From positions 1-37,002 of the forward strand of contig JAHHHF010000018.1 of assembly GCA_019359495.1 (NCBI GenBank): a stretch of 37,002 nucleotides of DNA, in the 5' to 3' direction. A program made the translations under genes and the position numbers. The DNA comes from Goleter apudmare HA4340-LM2. GTDB lineage: Bacteria; Cyanobacteriota; Cyanobacteriia; Cyanobacteriales; Nostocaceae. The notes under the pieces are model-generated. The model searched no databases, was not told the origin of the DNA, and saw nothing but the letters and a program-made list of their open reading frames with translations. Below, in pieces: positions 22,203 to 31,300 of this stretch (positions are counted from its first letter, which is position 1; each line of letters starts with the position of its first letter).

Positions 22203-22570
22203 AGCCTTAATTGCTGCCAACCAAGCATCAAAGTCAGCCATGCTGGTAAAATCAAGCAAAGCTACTTTACGAGAAGCCGCTTCTCTGCGAGAGGCTTCTC
22301 TGCGAGAGGCTTCTCTGCGAGAGGCTTCTCTGCGAGAGGCTTCTCTGCGAGAGGCTTCGCCAACGCCAACGCCAACGCCAACGCGTCTACGCCGAGATTT
22401 TCCAATTGTTCCAGGGAAAGAGATTCAACTTGTTGACGCACTTCCTGGGTTAATTCTCTTACCCGTCGGGATAATAGACATAAAACGAGCGATTTTTCTC
22501 CTTCTTCGCGTCCTTGCTCTAGGGAAGCTTGCGCGACGTAAGCCGTTCGCGCTATTTTGTTTGACCAAAT
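22203..22570 (-). pseudogene. DUF4351 tail remnant expanded by tandem repeats
   Basis: The minus strand reads LEQGREEGEKSLVLCLLSRR, QQVESLSLEQLENLG, then a long low-complexity insert, then ALLDFTSMADFDAWL. The insert (22272-22383) sits exactly at the ENLG/ALLDF point hit in the other remnants. The nuclease domain is missing. The frame remains open through the insert, encoding repeated AEKPL units. Confidence 0.7.
22272..22383. repeat. 15-bp and 6-bp tandem repeats
   Basis: Five tandem copies of the 15-mer GAGAGGCTTCTCTGC (each containing the palindrome CTCTGCGAGAG), followed by four copies of the hexamer GCCAAC and then GCGTCTACGCC. This is a microsatellite grown inside a short interspersed repeat. 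Confidence 0.85.
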
Positions 22571-22780
22571 AAACACTTTATGAGCCGAAAAATTCCCAGT
22601 GCGATCGCGCAGCGACTCCCTTGGAGTATCGCGTGGACAAGCGTAGGTTGGATGAAACTTAAGCTTTTGGCTACTCGCAATCAATACACCATCTAAATTG
22701 TCTCAATGATGGGCGGGTAATATGGTAGTATAAATGACAATTATTATAAATAACCACTATTTACGTCAAATTTTGTTGTC

Positions 22781-23782
22781 ATGACGTTTATCTTCAACGA
22801 ATGGGACTGGAATGAGATTTGTCTGCAAGCTAGTAATATTGGCTTATCGAGTCCTGTGTGCGATCGCTCAGAAGATGTGGTGGAAATAACCAATTATATC
22901 GAGCGCAATTTTTATTTTGATGAATTAGAACTATCACCGGGAATATGGCTGGAATTGGTTGATTGCATCCATCACCAGGATTTAGTATTAAAAGCACCCG
23001 TCCACGACCACGCGATTCAAATTTGTATTTTTTTGTCAGGTTTTATTGATTGTGATGGGGTGCATCCTGTTTTGGGTGGGACACGCGGCTATTTTTCTGG
23101 GAGTGGAATTTCACCAGCTTACCACTGCAAGTATCAAGGGAGAGTACGCTTTAGCTATGTAAGTGTAGAAATTGAATCAGAAATACTAGAATCATTTTTG
23201 GATGAGGCACAACGCAACACAGATAATATTAGGCAGCTTTTCAAGGGTGAGGATTGGAAAGTGTCATTTTACCCAATGGTAACTGACAAAATGCGCTCTC
23301 TTGCTCAGGAATTATGGAATCCACCACTATGGGGTGCAGCCAAACGATTATATCAACAAGCAAAGGTGTTTGAACTATTGGCTTTATTTGTCGATATGAT
23401 TTGTGAGGAACGAGAATTAGTCAGTAATGCATCCAAATTAAAACCGGAAACCGTTACCCAGATTTACCATGCCAGGGAAATCTTGACAACGCGATTGGAA
23501 AATCCCCCATCCTTATCACAACTAGCACAAATGGTGAAAGTAAGTGAACGAACTTTGCAACGGGGTTTCCAAATCCTCTTTCAGAAAACTGTTGTTGGTT
23601 ATGTGACACAATTACGACTAGAAAAAGCCCACATCCTACTGCGACAGGGTAAATATAAAGTTGCAGATGTGGCGAATTTGATTGGATACGGGCATTTAGG
23701 ACACTTTTCAGCAGCATTCAAACGACGTTTTGGTATCACGCCGAGTCAATGTTTAGCAGGTGACAAGACAGATTTTAGGTGA
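22781..23782 (+). CDS. AraC-family regulator (PchR-like), solo
   Basis: This 333-residue regulator has an N-terminal sensing domain and a C-terminal AraC domain with PSLSQLAQMVKVSERTLQRG and VADVANLIGYGHLGHFSAAF, ending KRRFGITPSQCLAGDK. The middle GAAKRLYQQAKVFELLALFV aligns with the other two AraC proteins. No receptor follows: its 3' end meets a DUF4351 remnant on the other strand. The upstream region has AT-rich sequence (ACAATTATTATAAATAAC at about 22737) that could hold a Fur-like site. It may act on the other cassettes in trans. Confidence 0.85.
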   Translation: MTFIFNEWDWNEICLQASNIGLSSPVCDRSEDVVEITNYIERNFYFDELELSPGIWLELVDCIHHQDLVLKAPVHDHAIQICIFLSGFIDCDGVHPVLGGTRGYFSGSGISPAYHCKYQGRVRFSYVSVEIESEILESFLDEAQRNTDNIRQLFKGEDWKVSFYPMVTDKMRSLAQELWNPPLWGAAKRLYQQAKVFELLALFVDMICEERELVSNASKLKPETVTQIYHAREILTTRLENPPSLSQLAQMVKVSERTLQRGFQILFQKTVVGYVTQLRLEKAHILLRQGKYKVADVANLIGYGHLGHFSAAFKRRFGITPSQCLAGDKTDFR

Positions 23783-23794
23783 TTCAAATTGCTT

Positions 23795-23890
23795 TTAACC
23801 AAGCATCCAAATCAGCCATACTGGTAAAATCAGCAATATTTCATCGAGAAGCCACTGTACGTGTCTACCCCCAGGTTTTCTAATTCTCCA
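23795..23890 (-). pseudogene. DUF4351 tail remnant
   Basis: The minus strand holds ADLDAWLKAI and an ENLG-like piece split by a degenerate ATCGAGAAGCCACTGTACG repeat. It lies 12 nt after AraC, converging, just as AraC tail and DUF4351 tail are joined at 5262/5270. Confidence 0.55.
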
Positions 23891-23915
23891 TTAAAATCAA
23901 CTTATCCCAGTTTAA

Positions 23916-24283
23916 GAGGATGTTTGAAAAGTCCTCTTCTTGGTAGCAAAACATTCTAGATCCCCCTAAATTCCCCTTAAAAAGGGGGACTTTGACTCCG
24001 GTTTCCCCTTTTTTAAGCTACGGTGTACACACAAGTTATCGAATCACTACCAGTTCTGGAATTACCCCACCCTAACCCTCCCCGATGTATTGGGTGAGGG
24101 AACTAGATTTTCCGGTTTCCCACCTTTCTAAGGGGAGCCAGCGCGGTCTTGGGGTCTCCCCAAGTGGAGCGACTGGCGTGGATTAAGGGGGGTAATTTGA
24201 CTTGTGTGTACACGGTAGCCTTTTTTAAGAGGGGGGATCTAAAAGTGTCTAAAGTCACAGCAAAATACTTTTCAAACAACCTC
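23916..24283. mobile_element. MITE with 17-bp terminal inverted repeats (outer element)
   Basis: The left end GAGGATGTTTGAAAAGT (23916-23932) and right end ACTTTTCAAACAACCTC (24267-24283) are inverted repeats with one mismatch. TAA flanks both sides (23913-23915 and 24284-24286), a probable target duplication. The GAG start and TNA-type target resemble IS5-superfamily elements, but that is a guess. Inside are G/C-rich palindromes and a second MITE. No transposase is encoded. Confidence 0.75.
24018..24218. mobile_element. Nested MITE with 19-bp TIRs and 11-bp target duplication
   Basis: The ends are CTACGGTGTACACACAAGT (24018-24036) and ACTTGTGTGTACACGGTAG (24200-24218), inverted with one mismatch. 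The perfect direct repeat CCTTTTTTAAG stands at 24007-24017 and 24219-24229. The 201-bp element carries only G/C-rich repeats, including a GCCAGCGCGGTC...GACTGGCG palindrome. A partial relative lies at 9457. Confidence 0.85.
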
Positions 24284-24339
24284 TAAGTTAAAATGCCACA
24301 AGATAAAATCTCTGGTCAAAGCAAAATAAATTTAACTTA

Positions 24340-25339
24340 ATGGCTCAATATAAACACGATCGCTTCTTCAAGCTTTACATCCAATCTTTATATAAAACCA
24401 AAGGTGACACCATGCAAAATATCCAAGTCTGCAATGACGAAGACCTAGAAATAGATTTGATGTTTATCGCAGAACAACAAAGCATCGAATGGCAACAAGA
24501 AAATCTCGGTTTATTCGACTTATTAATGCAAGAACAACCCACACTAATTATCGAACATTACAGTTCCTATTTAGAAGAAACAGATATCAATAAATCGATT
24601 ACCCGCAAAAACCTGTACTGGGATAGAAAACAAAAATAAATAGCAGAAAACGCCAAAAACCAACTAGAATCAACAACTTCCCCAGCAAACAAGAAACAAG
24701 CAAAAACACAAATAGAAAACCACAATCCATTCACCTGGATACTTACAGTCAATTGCAGCGAAAAACTTTTAAACTTGTGCAACGCTCAACCAGCAACAGA
24801 ATTAGGTACAGGAGTATATCGACTGCCAGCAATTTTACGGATGGGAATTGTAATTATCGAACAGTTAGTAGATAGCCCAAAAACAATGTGGTTGAAAATG
24901 TTAGGAAATAGACAAACAGCACAAACAGCCTTTGATTCTATTAGACAGTTATCACCACAGCGCCGAGAGAAAAATGATATAATCAGTGCATGCATAAAAT
25001 ACTGTGTTTACCTAAAAGATATACCTGCTGATACCTTAACTCCAGAGGATAAAGACTTTATGAGAACCATGGCAGAAATCGATGCTTGGTATGAAGCCGA
25101 AATGAATAAGGCTCGGTTAGAAGGTGAGCTAAAAGGCAAACTAGAAGGCAAAATCGAGCTGGTAAATACCATTCATTATTAAAGGTAAATTTGGAGTTCT
25201 TGCCCTCACACCACAGATGACCAGTCAACTCGAAAAACTAAACAGTCAACAGCTTGATGAATTTATATTGGAAATATTTAATTGGCAACAACCAGAAGAA
25301 ATGGAGAGACGGCTGTGCGATATTGTCGATAGGAAATAG
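24340..25339 (+). pseudogene. Rpn-like/DUF4351-type gene with stop codon and frameshift
   Basis: The start MAQYKHDRFFKLYIQSLYKTKGD and the block DLEIDLMFIAEQ...LIIEHYSSYLEETDINKSITRKNLYW belong to a common cyanobacterial PD-(D/E)XK-like family. A TAA at 24637-24639 interrupts it, after which the same frame continues with NPFTWILTVNCSEKLLNLC and ELGTGVYRLPAILRMGIVII. Near 25175 a frameshift leads to IIKGKFGVLALTPQMTSQLE and stop at 25339, a weak DUF4351-like end. One of two such genes on the plus strand; non-functional. Confidence 0.78.
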
Positions 25340-25425
25340 TGATGGTTTGATTGGTGTTTGATATTTAAACGATGTTTTGGTGTCACACCGAGTCGATGTT
25401 TACTGGGTTACAAGACGAATATTTC
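25340..25425 (+). pseudogene. AraC regulator tail remnant
   Basis: Reads, with an indel, RCFGVTPSRCLLGYKTNI-like sequence, the AraC C-terminus. Together with the end of the preceding pseudogene it duplicates 5151-5265. Confidence 0.55.
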
Positions 25426-25481
25426 TTCTTCCTCCCGTTGACTTTTGACTAGCGATCGCAATTAATGGGTATTTAAAATTA

Positions 25482-25538
25482 TGCACGATAGCTTCGCTAT
25501 ACTGCGTAAACGCGCAGCGACTACCTTGGAGTATCGCT
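25482..25538. repeat. Palindromic repeat (family B)
   Basis: CGATAGCTTCGCTATACTGC, GTAAACGCGCAGCGACTACC and TTGGAGTATCGCT. It overlaps the last codons of the nuclease gene. Confidence 0.6.
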
Positions 25539-26444
25539 CAACCCCGACAACCAAGCATCCAAATCAGCCATACTGGTAAAATCAAGCAAAGCTTCACCTA
25601 GATTTTCCAATTGTTCCAGGGAGAGAGATTCAACACGCTGACGTACTTGTTGCGGTAACTCTCCTATCCGTCGAGTTAATAGACGTAATATGAGGGATTT
25701 TTCGCCTTCTTCACGTCCTTCTTCGCGTCCTTCTTCACGTCCTTCTTCACGTCCTTGTTCGCGTCCTTGTTCGCGTCCTTCTTTTATCCCCTCCTCCTTA
25801 ATTTCACGATAAACTCGTGTTTCCTGGAGCGTAATTCCCAACATATCTTCTACCTCCCGTTGACTTTTACCTTCAAACTTATAAACCATGATTGTGGTGA
25901 TTAAATCTATTATGGCGCGATTTTGTGGTGATGGTGCTTCCTGTTGATTTCTGGTTAATAAATACCTCGCTTCTTCGCTCGCTTGTTCATCATCGATTGT
26001 AGTCAATACCATCAGTGCAACCCATACAGGTAGAGAACGAATATCCCCTAACTCATTCAAATATATCCGATGTACCTGGTCTCCATTGAGTTGGTTGCGG
26101 TGAGGATAAATATCTGATTGCTCAATATTACGAGATGGGTAAATGATTACAGCTTGCCAGTCACTAAATTTGTGACGATTACGATAAAAATATAATGAAG
26201 ATTCGGCAAATACCCGCTCATAGAGTTTTTCATCCCGTTGAAACTGCACCTCACAAAAATACACCGCACCTGGGCTTTGATTTTGGGGTGGTAAGAACAC
26301 ACCATCGATTTCAAATTTAGGTTCTTTAACTGCTACCGAATCAAATCTGTATTCATCTGCATTTTTTGGTGGATTTGTCAATAGCTCGAATAACAAACTG
26401 GGGGATTGTTGAAAGAGTTTATAGAAAATCGAATCTCGGCGCAT
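25521..26444 (-). CDS. DUF2887-DUF4351 Rpn-like nuclease
   Basis: This 307-residue protein starts at MRRDSIFYKLFQQSP (ATG 26444). An upstream ATG at 26504 would add 20 non-conserved residues. Nuclease core: KFEIDGVFLPP and AVYFCEVQFQRDEKLYERVF. Linker: the longest here, with EEG/EQG units in a row (IKEGREQGREQGREEG...). Then DUF4351 ending MADLDAWLSG. More diverged from the 12894/17120 pair than those are from each other. It stands between two AraC tails and upstream of receptor D, apparently having replaced the cassette's regulator. Overlaps a family B repeat at its end. Confidence 0.86.
   Translation of the reverse strand: MRRDSIFYKLFQQSPSLLFELLTNPPKNADEYRFDSVAVKEPKFEIDGVFLPPQNQSPGAVYFCEVQFQRDEKLYERVFAESSLYFYRNRHKFSDWQAVIIYPSRNIEQSDIYPHRNQLNGDQVHRIYLNELGDIRSLPVWVALMVLTTIDDEQASEEARYLLTRNQQEAPSPQNRAIIDLITTIMVYKFEGKSQREVEDMLGITLQETRVYREIKEEGIKEGREQGREQGREEGREEGREEGREEGEKSLILRLLTRRIGELPQQVRQRVESLSLEQLENLGEALLDFTSMADLDAWLSGLSDTPR
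25842..25858 (-). promoter_or_regulatory. Internal Shine-Dalgarno and ATG within DUF2887 gene
   Basis: Minus-strand GGGAGGT (25858-25852), 7 nt, then in-frame ATG at 25844. Product about 107 residues: long repeat linker plus DUF4351. Confidence 0.5.
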
Positions 26445-26509
26445 GAGGGAAGATGTTACTGGTAGATTGCACTTCTCTGATTGTAAGACTGTACTGGTTC
26501 TCAATCAGC

Positions 26510-26556
26510 TTGGTTTCACACCCGGTTAATGTTTGCTAGGTAACAAGGCGGATTTT
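26510..26556 (+). pseudogene. AraC regulator tail remnant upstream of receptor D
   Basis: The bases TTGGTTTCACACCCGGTTAA and the following GTTTGCTAGGTAACAAGGCG match the AraC C-terminal coding sequence (FGITPxQCLAGDK) with point changes and a stop. It sits about 130 nt before receptor D, where cassette B has its regulator. Confidence 0.55.
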
Positions 26557-26688
26557 GGATCAAAAATGGCGGTTTTTGGATAGACACCGAGCGATCGCGT
26601 TTCCTATACTACCCTTACTTGCTAGTTAAGAATTTTTAGCAGTAGACATATTGATTTTTTTATTTTACTTGGTGTGTGGTGAGGAACT

Positions 26689-29316
26689 ATGAAACGTTGT
26701 TGTTTGTCCGCTAGTGTTCGTTTGTGGTTTCTAGTCAGTCTTTCGGGATGGTTAAGTATGGTTGCAGCCCTACCAGGATGGGCAAAAGATGAACCATTAT
26801 CCCCGCCGCAACAACCCAATTCCTCAATTCTCCAACTGAGTGATATCGAACTTCCTGGAACTAGCGCGAAGTTACTGGTACAGCAACCCACACCCACTAA
26901 TCCCAAACCAGAGGAAGTTATTGCAATTACGGGAGTAAAAGCCAAATCCACTGAGAAGGGTGTGGAGGTGATTTTAGAGACAGCCGCAGGGGATAAACTG
27001 CAAGTTGTCAACCGCAGCACGGGTAATAATTTTATCGCAGATATTACTGGTGGGCAGTTGCGATTAGCTAACGGTGAGGCTTTCACCTTTAAATCGGAAA
27101 AACCCCTTGCGGGAATTATGGAAATTACAGTTATAAATATTGATGCGAATACTGTCAGGGTAACGGTAATTGGTGAGAAAGCATTACCTGTGGTTGAATT
27201 ATTTGATGATAACGCTGGGTTGATTTTTGCAGTAGCATCGACAGAAACGACAGCCCAGGAGCCGGAAAAACCCACCCAAGAACAACCCGCAGCGCAACAG
27301 GATGACCCGATTGAATTGGTAGTGACGGGGGAACAGGATGGATATAATGTGCAGAATGCGACGACTGCAACGCGGACAGATACACCATTGCGGGATATTC
27401 CCCAATCGATTCAAGTTGTACCGCAAGAAGTGTTGCGCGATCGCAATGCAAGAACAGTAACAGAAGCACTAGAGACTGTTCCTGGCGTGGTTTCGGGAGA
27501 TAGACCTTATGGGGGCGCACCCCTTCCAGCTAATATCATTAGAGGATTTAATCAAACAGGATTTACAGGGGCGGCTGCTTTCCGCAATGGTTTTCGTGAT
27601 GGAGATTTCTATACAATCACCCCAATTGGCACGGTTGAGCGAGTGGAAGTGCTGAAAGGACCTGCATCAGTTTTATTTGGTGCTGGAGAGCCTGGTGGTA
27701 TTGTCAATGTAGTGACTCGACAACCCTTAAGTAATCCATTCTATGAAGCAGCGTTTGAAGCAGGAAGCTTTGGCACATACCAGCCCAGCATTGATTTGTC
27801 GGGTCCTTTAACGACAGATAAAAATGCACGTTATCGCTTCATTGCAGGTTATCGAGGTTCAGGAGATTTCCAAGGTGTGGGGGATTACAGGCTTACAACA
27901 ATTGCTCCCTCAATCGCATTCAGCATAGGAGAACGAACCGATCTAAGTCTGTACTATGAATACAGTAATTTTATTTCCGATCCTGGTTATCTTTCTAATG
28001 CAGCAATTCTCAGTGATGGTAGCTTAACGCCTCGAAACTTTTTGACCTACTATCCAGATTTTCAGTCAGCTCAGTTTACGGCTCATCGATTTGGATACAC
28101 ATTAGAGCATGAGTTTAGTGAGAATCTTAGACTTCGCAATAATATTGCAATTAATCTAACTGGGAATGAAGAAACAATTTCTACAGGTTTCGATTTAGTA
28201 GACGATCGCTTCCTCAATCCATTTTCAGGTAGTGACGTTACACGCCGAAGAAATAATTACTTTGGGCAAATTGACTTGCTCGGAAAATTCAATACTGGTT
28301 CAATTTCTCATCAAATTCTGGCGGGGTTTGATTACAATCAATTTGACTTTAGATCTGATATTTTCGATACAGCTGAAAATCTACCACTCATCGACATCCG
28401 CAACCCTGTTTACGATATTCCACCACCTAATTACTCCGCGTTTAGATTTATTGATGCAAATATACAATCCTTCGGCATCTATCTGCAAGATCAAATCACG
28501 TTTAGCAATAAGTTGAAACTCTTGCTTGGTGGTCGCTATGATTGGATTACTACAAACTTTTCAACCACTGCATTCCCTGATGTTCCGACACAAACAGATA
28601 GTGCTTTTAGTCCTCGCGTTGGGTTAGTCTATCAACCCAGTGAAACGATTGCTCTATACGCCAGCTATACCCAATCGTTTTACCCAGTTTCGTTATTTAG
28701 CAACCTTAGAGGTGAATCCTTTGAGCCAACGAAAGGTACCCAGTATGAAGTAGGGGTTAAGGCTGACTTCCTCAACGGTAGACTTTCGGCTAATCTGGCT
28801 GCCTACAATCTCACAAGAACTAATGTTCTTACGCCCGATCCAGCGAACCCAACCCGTTCGATTCAAACCGGAGAACAACGCAGCCAGGGGATTGAGTTAG
28901 ATGTTACAGGGGAGATTTTACCCGGTTGGAAGATGATTCTAGGATATGCCTACACAGATGCAGAAGTCACAAGGGATAACACATTCCCAGTTGGTAATCG
29001 CTTACCCAACGTACCAGAACATCAGGCTAGCCTTTGGACAACCTACACAATTCCAGAAGGAACGTTGGAAGGTTTAGGTTTTGGGCTAGGGCTATTCTAT
29101 ATTGGTACAAGGCAGATTGATTTAGATAATTCATTTGAATTAGGCAGTTACTTTCGGACTGATGCAGCACTTTATTATCGAAGAGGTCGTTTGAATATGG
29201 CGATTAACTTTCGTAATCTGTTTGATATTGATGCTCCTGCAATTGCCTTTGGTAAAGCATATGTTCAACGGACAGAACCTTTCTCAGTAGTTGGATCTAT
29301 TCGTTGGGAGTTTTAA
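26689..29316 (+). CDS. TonB-dependent ferric-siderophore receptor with AMIN domain, cassette D
   Basis: This 875-residue protein has a good start: GAGG lies 6 nt before the ATG. Signal peptide to about residue 32 (VAALPGWA), AMIN domain at about 76-185 almost identical to that of receptor B, TonB box IELVVTGEQ at about 208-216, plug with VERVEVLKGPASVLFGAGEP, and a full barrel ending VGSIRWEF. The plug and barrel are much less similar to B than the AMIN region is, which suggests different ligands behind a conserved N-terminus. Its AraC gene is reduced to a tail at 26510. fecB follows after 171 nt. Confidence 0.92.
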   Translation: MKRCCLSASVRLWFLVSLSGWLSMVAALPGWAKDEPLSPPQQPNSSILQLSDIELPGTSAKLLVQQPTPTNPKPEEVIAITGVKAKSTEKGVEVILETAAGDKLQVVNRSTGNNFIADITGGQLRLANGEAFTFKSEKPLAGIMEITVINIDANTVRVTVIGEKALPVVELFDDNAGLIFAVASTETTAQEPEKPTQEQPAAQQDDPIELVVTGEQDGYNVQNATTATRTDTPLRDIPQSIQVVPQEVLRDRNARTVTEALETVPGVVSGDRPYGGAPLPANIIRGFNQTGFTGAAAFRNGFRDGDFYTITPIGTVERVEVLKGPASVLFGAGEPGGIVNVVTRQPLSNPFYEAAFEAGSFGTYQPSIDLSGPLTTDKNARYRFIAGYRGSGDFQGVGDYRLTTIAPSIAFSIGERTDLSLYYEYSNFISDPGYLSNAAILSDGSLTPRNFLTYYPDFQSAQFTAHRFGYTLEHEFSENLRLRNNIAINLTGNEETISTGFDLVDDRFLNPFSGSDVTRRRNNYFGQIDLLGKFNTGSISHQILAGFDYNQFDFRSDIFDTAENLPLIDIRNPVYDIPPPNYSAFRFIDANIQSFGIYLQDQITFSNKLKLLLGGRYDWITTNFSTTAFPDVPTQTDSAFSPRVGLVYQPSETIALYASYTQSFYPVSLFSNLRGESFEPTKGTQYEVGVKADFLNGRLSANLAAYNLTRTNVLTPDPANPTRSIQTGEQRSQGIELDVTGEILPGWKMILGYAYTDAEVTRDNTFPVGNRLPNVPEHQASLWTTYTIPEGTLEGLGFGLGLFYIGTRQIDLDNSFELGSYFRTDAALYYRRGRLNMAINFRNLFDIDAPAIAFGKAYVQRTEPFSVVGSIRWEF

Positions 29317-29487
29317 TGCTCCGACTTAAATTATAAACTTAAGTAGCTATCACAAACAGCGCAAATTAAGGACGCATGAAATCTTTGATTTCCCATGTCT
29401 CTCCTCTCTGTGTACCTGCGTTTGTTTTATGGCTACTCCTCCATCAAAAAGTGCATCTGATGTCTTTACTTTCGCAGGCTGATAAAA

Positions 29488-30558
29488 ATGTTGTGGTCGT
29501 TTATGGGATTATTCCTACCGCATCTTCAGAGGAGAATTAGGGCATTACTAGGAAAAGTATTCTCGCGATCGCAGGCTTGGTGGCGATGGTTGTTAGGTCT
29601 GGGTTTGACCATCATGATGGTCTCAGCCTGTAGTGGTACAGCGATCAACCATAGCAATATGCTAACAGCCAAACCGCCCTCAACCCCTTGCCGAGTTGTG
29701 CAACACGCAATGGGAGAAACCTGTGTTCCTAATAACCCTCAAAGAGTTGTCACCCTCATGTACCATTTAATAGGTCATACGCTGACATTGGCAGTTAAAC
29801 CCATTGGCGGTAATGCCCGTTCAATTGAGCAGGTGAATGGAAACTATCTAGATGATCAAAGTTATCTGTGGAATAAGGCGGAAGGGATTGTAGTAACAGG
29901 TGTAGATGGAGGATCTCCCAACTTAGAAAGAATTTTACGACTGAAGCCTGATTTAATTTTAGCTATGGATTATAATAGCAGGATTTATCCCTTACTTTCT
30001 CAAATTGCTCCTGTCGTAATAGCCCAGTGGGAAGACGTAGTATTGAATTGGAAAAAAGGTTTCTATTTGATCGCTCAAGCATTAGGGAAAGAGGAGAAAG
30101 CACAACCAGCCTTAAATCATTATTACCAGCGAATTAAAGAACTAAAAATTTCTCTGGGCGATCGCTATCAAGACAAAACTATCTCTATTTCTGGAAGTTC
30201 AGATTTCAATAGGTTGTTTGCCTTTTCCAAAAACTCATTTCCCGGTTCAATTCTTAGTGATTTGGGTCTGCAACAACCAGAAGCACAAAACGTTTTTGCG
30301 CCCTATGCTACAATTCATAAATCTTTTGAAGAAAGCTTAGAGCTAGTAGATGGTGATGTTCTATTCTTACTAACTTTTGGTGAAGAAGGCAAAGCAGCTG
30401 TTGAACGCTTGAGACAACAACCATTATGGAAAACACTCAAAGCCGTTCAGAAAGGTCAAGTTTATCTTGTCAATGGTTATACATGGACTGGCTCAAACAT
30501 TTTGGCGGCTGATGCCGTGATTGATGACTTGTATAAGTATTTAGTTAATACTCCCTAA
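29488..30558 (+). CDS. FecB-type siderophore-binding lipoprotein, cassette D
   Basis: This 356-residue protein has lipobox MMVSAC with Cys at residue 48. The pre-sequence is long; a start at ATG 29503 would shorten it by five residues. The mature part has CRVVQHAMGETCVPNNPQRVV, LKPDLILAMDY, KAVQKGQVYLVNGY and a C-terminus LDDLYKYLVNTP-like (DDLYKYLVNTP). More diverged than copies B and C are from each other, in keeping with the diverged receptor. No DUF1636 gene follows directly, but its tail is found at 31301, beyond an inserted xisHI-like pair. Confidence 0.88.
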   Translation: MLWSFMGLFLPHLQRRIRALLGKVFSRSQAWWRWLLGLGLTIMMVSACSGTAINHSNMLTAKPPSTPCRVVQHAMGETCVPNNPQRVVTLMYHLIGHTLTLAVKPIGGNARSIEQVNGNYLDDQSYLWNKAEGIVVTGVDGGSPNLERILRLKPDLILAMDYNSRIYPLLSQIAPVVIAQWEDVVLNWKKGFYLIAQALGKEEKAQPALNHYYQRIKELKISLGDRYQDKTISISGSSDFNRLFAFSKNSFPGSILSDLGLQQPEAQNVFAPYATIHKSFEESLELVDGDVLFLLTFGEEGKAAVERLRQQPLWKTLKAVQKGQVYLVNGYTWTGSNILAADAVIDDLYKYLVNTP

Positions 30559-30574
30559 CGAGACATAGATGAAA

Positions 30575-30690
30575 GCGCGATCGTCTCGCTATACTGCGTA
30601 AACGCATATCGACTCCCTTGGAGTATTACGAGTAGGGGACAGGTTGCAAATGAAAGCGCGATACTCCGGGGGAGTCGCTACGCGATCGCT
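30575..30690. repeat. Palindromic repeats (family B and AGGTTGCA type)
   Basis: Contains GCGCGATCGTCTCGCTATAC, GTAAACGCATATCGACTCCC, then GAGTAGGGGACAGGTTGCAA and TGAAAGCGCG. The latter also follows the DUF1636 genes or remnants at 3534 and 31361. To 30827 nothing else is seen. Confidence 0.6.
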
Positions 30691-30827
30691 CAATCAAACC
30701 TTAACTGCTATAAATAGGGTATAGTTCATATGTTTGCATTGAAAGGGCTGGGATAGAATCCTGACAACTTTTGGGTCTGTTTACAGACAGATTCGCTATA
30801 TCTGCTTGAAGTTTGTGGGTATGTAGT

Positions 30828-31181
30828 CTAAGCGATCGCAAATTCAGTAAATGCGCGTTTACTAGGGTGATGGAAGCCTAAAATAATTTCGGTTTTGGGG
30901 ATACCGGATGCCAAAAGGTCATCAACAATCGCCAAGTCGGTGCTGTCTTCTTCGACCCAGATTTTACCGTTTTCAAGCTGGAGATATAAAATAATGTGCT
31001 GCACTCGTTTTTTACCATCCCAGCCGCAGCGCAGCCACAGGTATTGGTCGCGTTGTTCGTCTAAAATTAGGCGGTCACTGATTGTGGTGTCTGTGGTGTT
31101 AGCGATTTGAGAATTGGTTAGATTATAGTATTTTTTAATGGTTTCTTGGACGGTATTGCGATGTTTCGTTAATATATCCAT
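30828..31181 (-). CDS. xisI: XisI-family protein
   Basis: This 117-residue protein begins MDILTKHRNTVQETIKKYY and shows LILDEQRDQYLWLRCGWDGK, LYLQLENGKIWVEED and GIPKTEIILGFHHPSKRAFTEFAIA, the full XisI pattern. XisI and XisH were named as factors controlling excision of the fdxN element in heterocysts; many copies are unlinked to such elements and their molecular role is unclear. The ATG overlaps the end of the xisH-like remnant. It lies within cassette D, opposite in strand, and looks intact. Confidence 0.88.
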   Translation of the reverse strand: MDILTKHRNTVQETIKKYYNLTNSQIANTTDTTISDRLILDEQRDQYLWLRCGWDGKKRVQHIILYLQLENGKIWVEEDSTDLAIVDDLLASGIPKTEIILGFHHPSKRAFTEFAIA

Positions 31182-31300
31182 TGTACGATTTGCTCCTGTT
31201 GGGTGTCCACGACAATTAATTGCAGGTTATTCTGGCGGGTAATGAGTTGGACTGATGGACGTTGAAAAAAGTTTAAATAAACAATATTGACATCACCATA
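31169..31300 (-). pseudogene. XisH-like C-terminal remnant
   Basis: The minus strand reads VYLNFFQRPSVQLI, NNLQLIVVD and EQIVQWIY with TAA at 31171-31169, overlapping the xisI start in the usual xisH-xisI manner (ATGGATATATTAA). The first about 100 residues, which hold the nuclease-like core, are missing and replaced by a DUF1636 tail on the other strand. Identification rests on position and the IVQWI ending. Confidence 0.5.

Noticed and set aside
22272-22383. Regularly spaced repeats suggestive of a CRISPR array.
   Set aside because: The units are contiguous 15-mers and hexamers without spacers, and no cas genes are near.
30828-31300. xisHI taken as evidence of an excision element like that of fdxN.
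   Set aside because: XisI/XisH family genes are common in cyanobacteria away from such elements, and no XisF-type recombinase or flanking direct repeats were found here.
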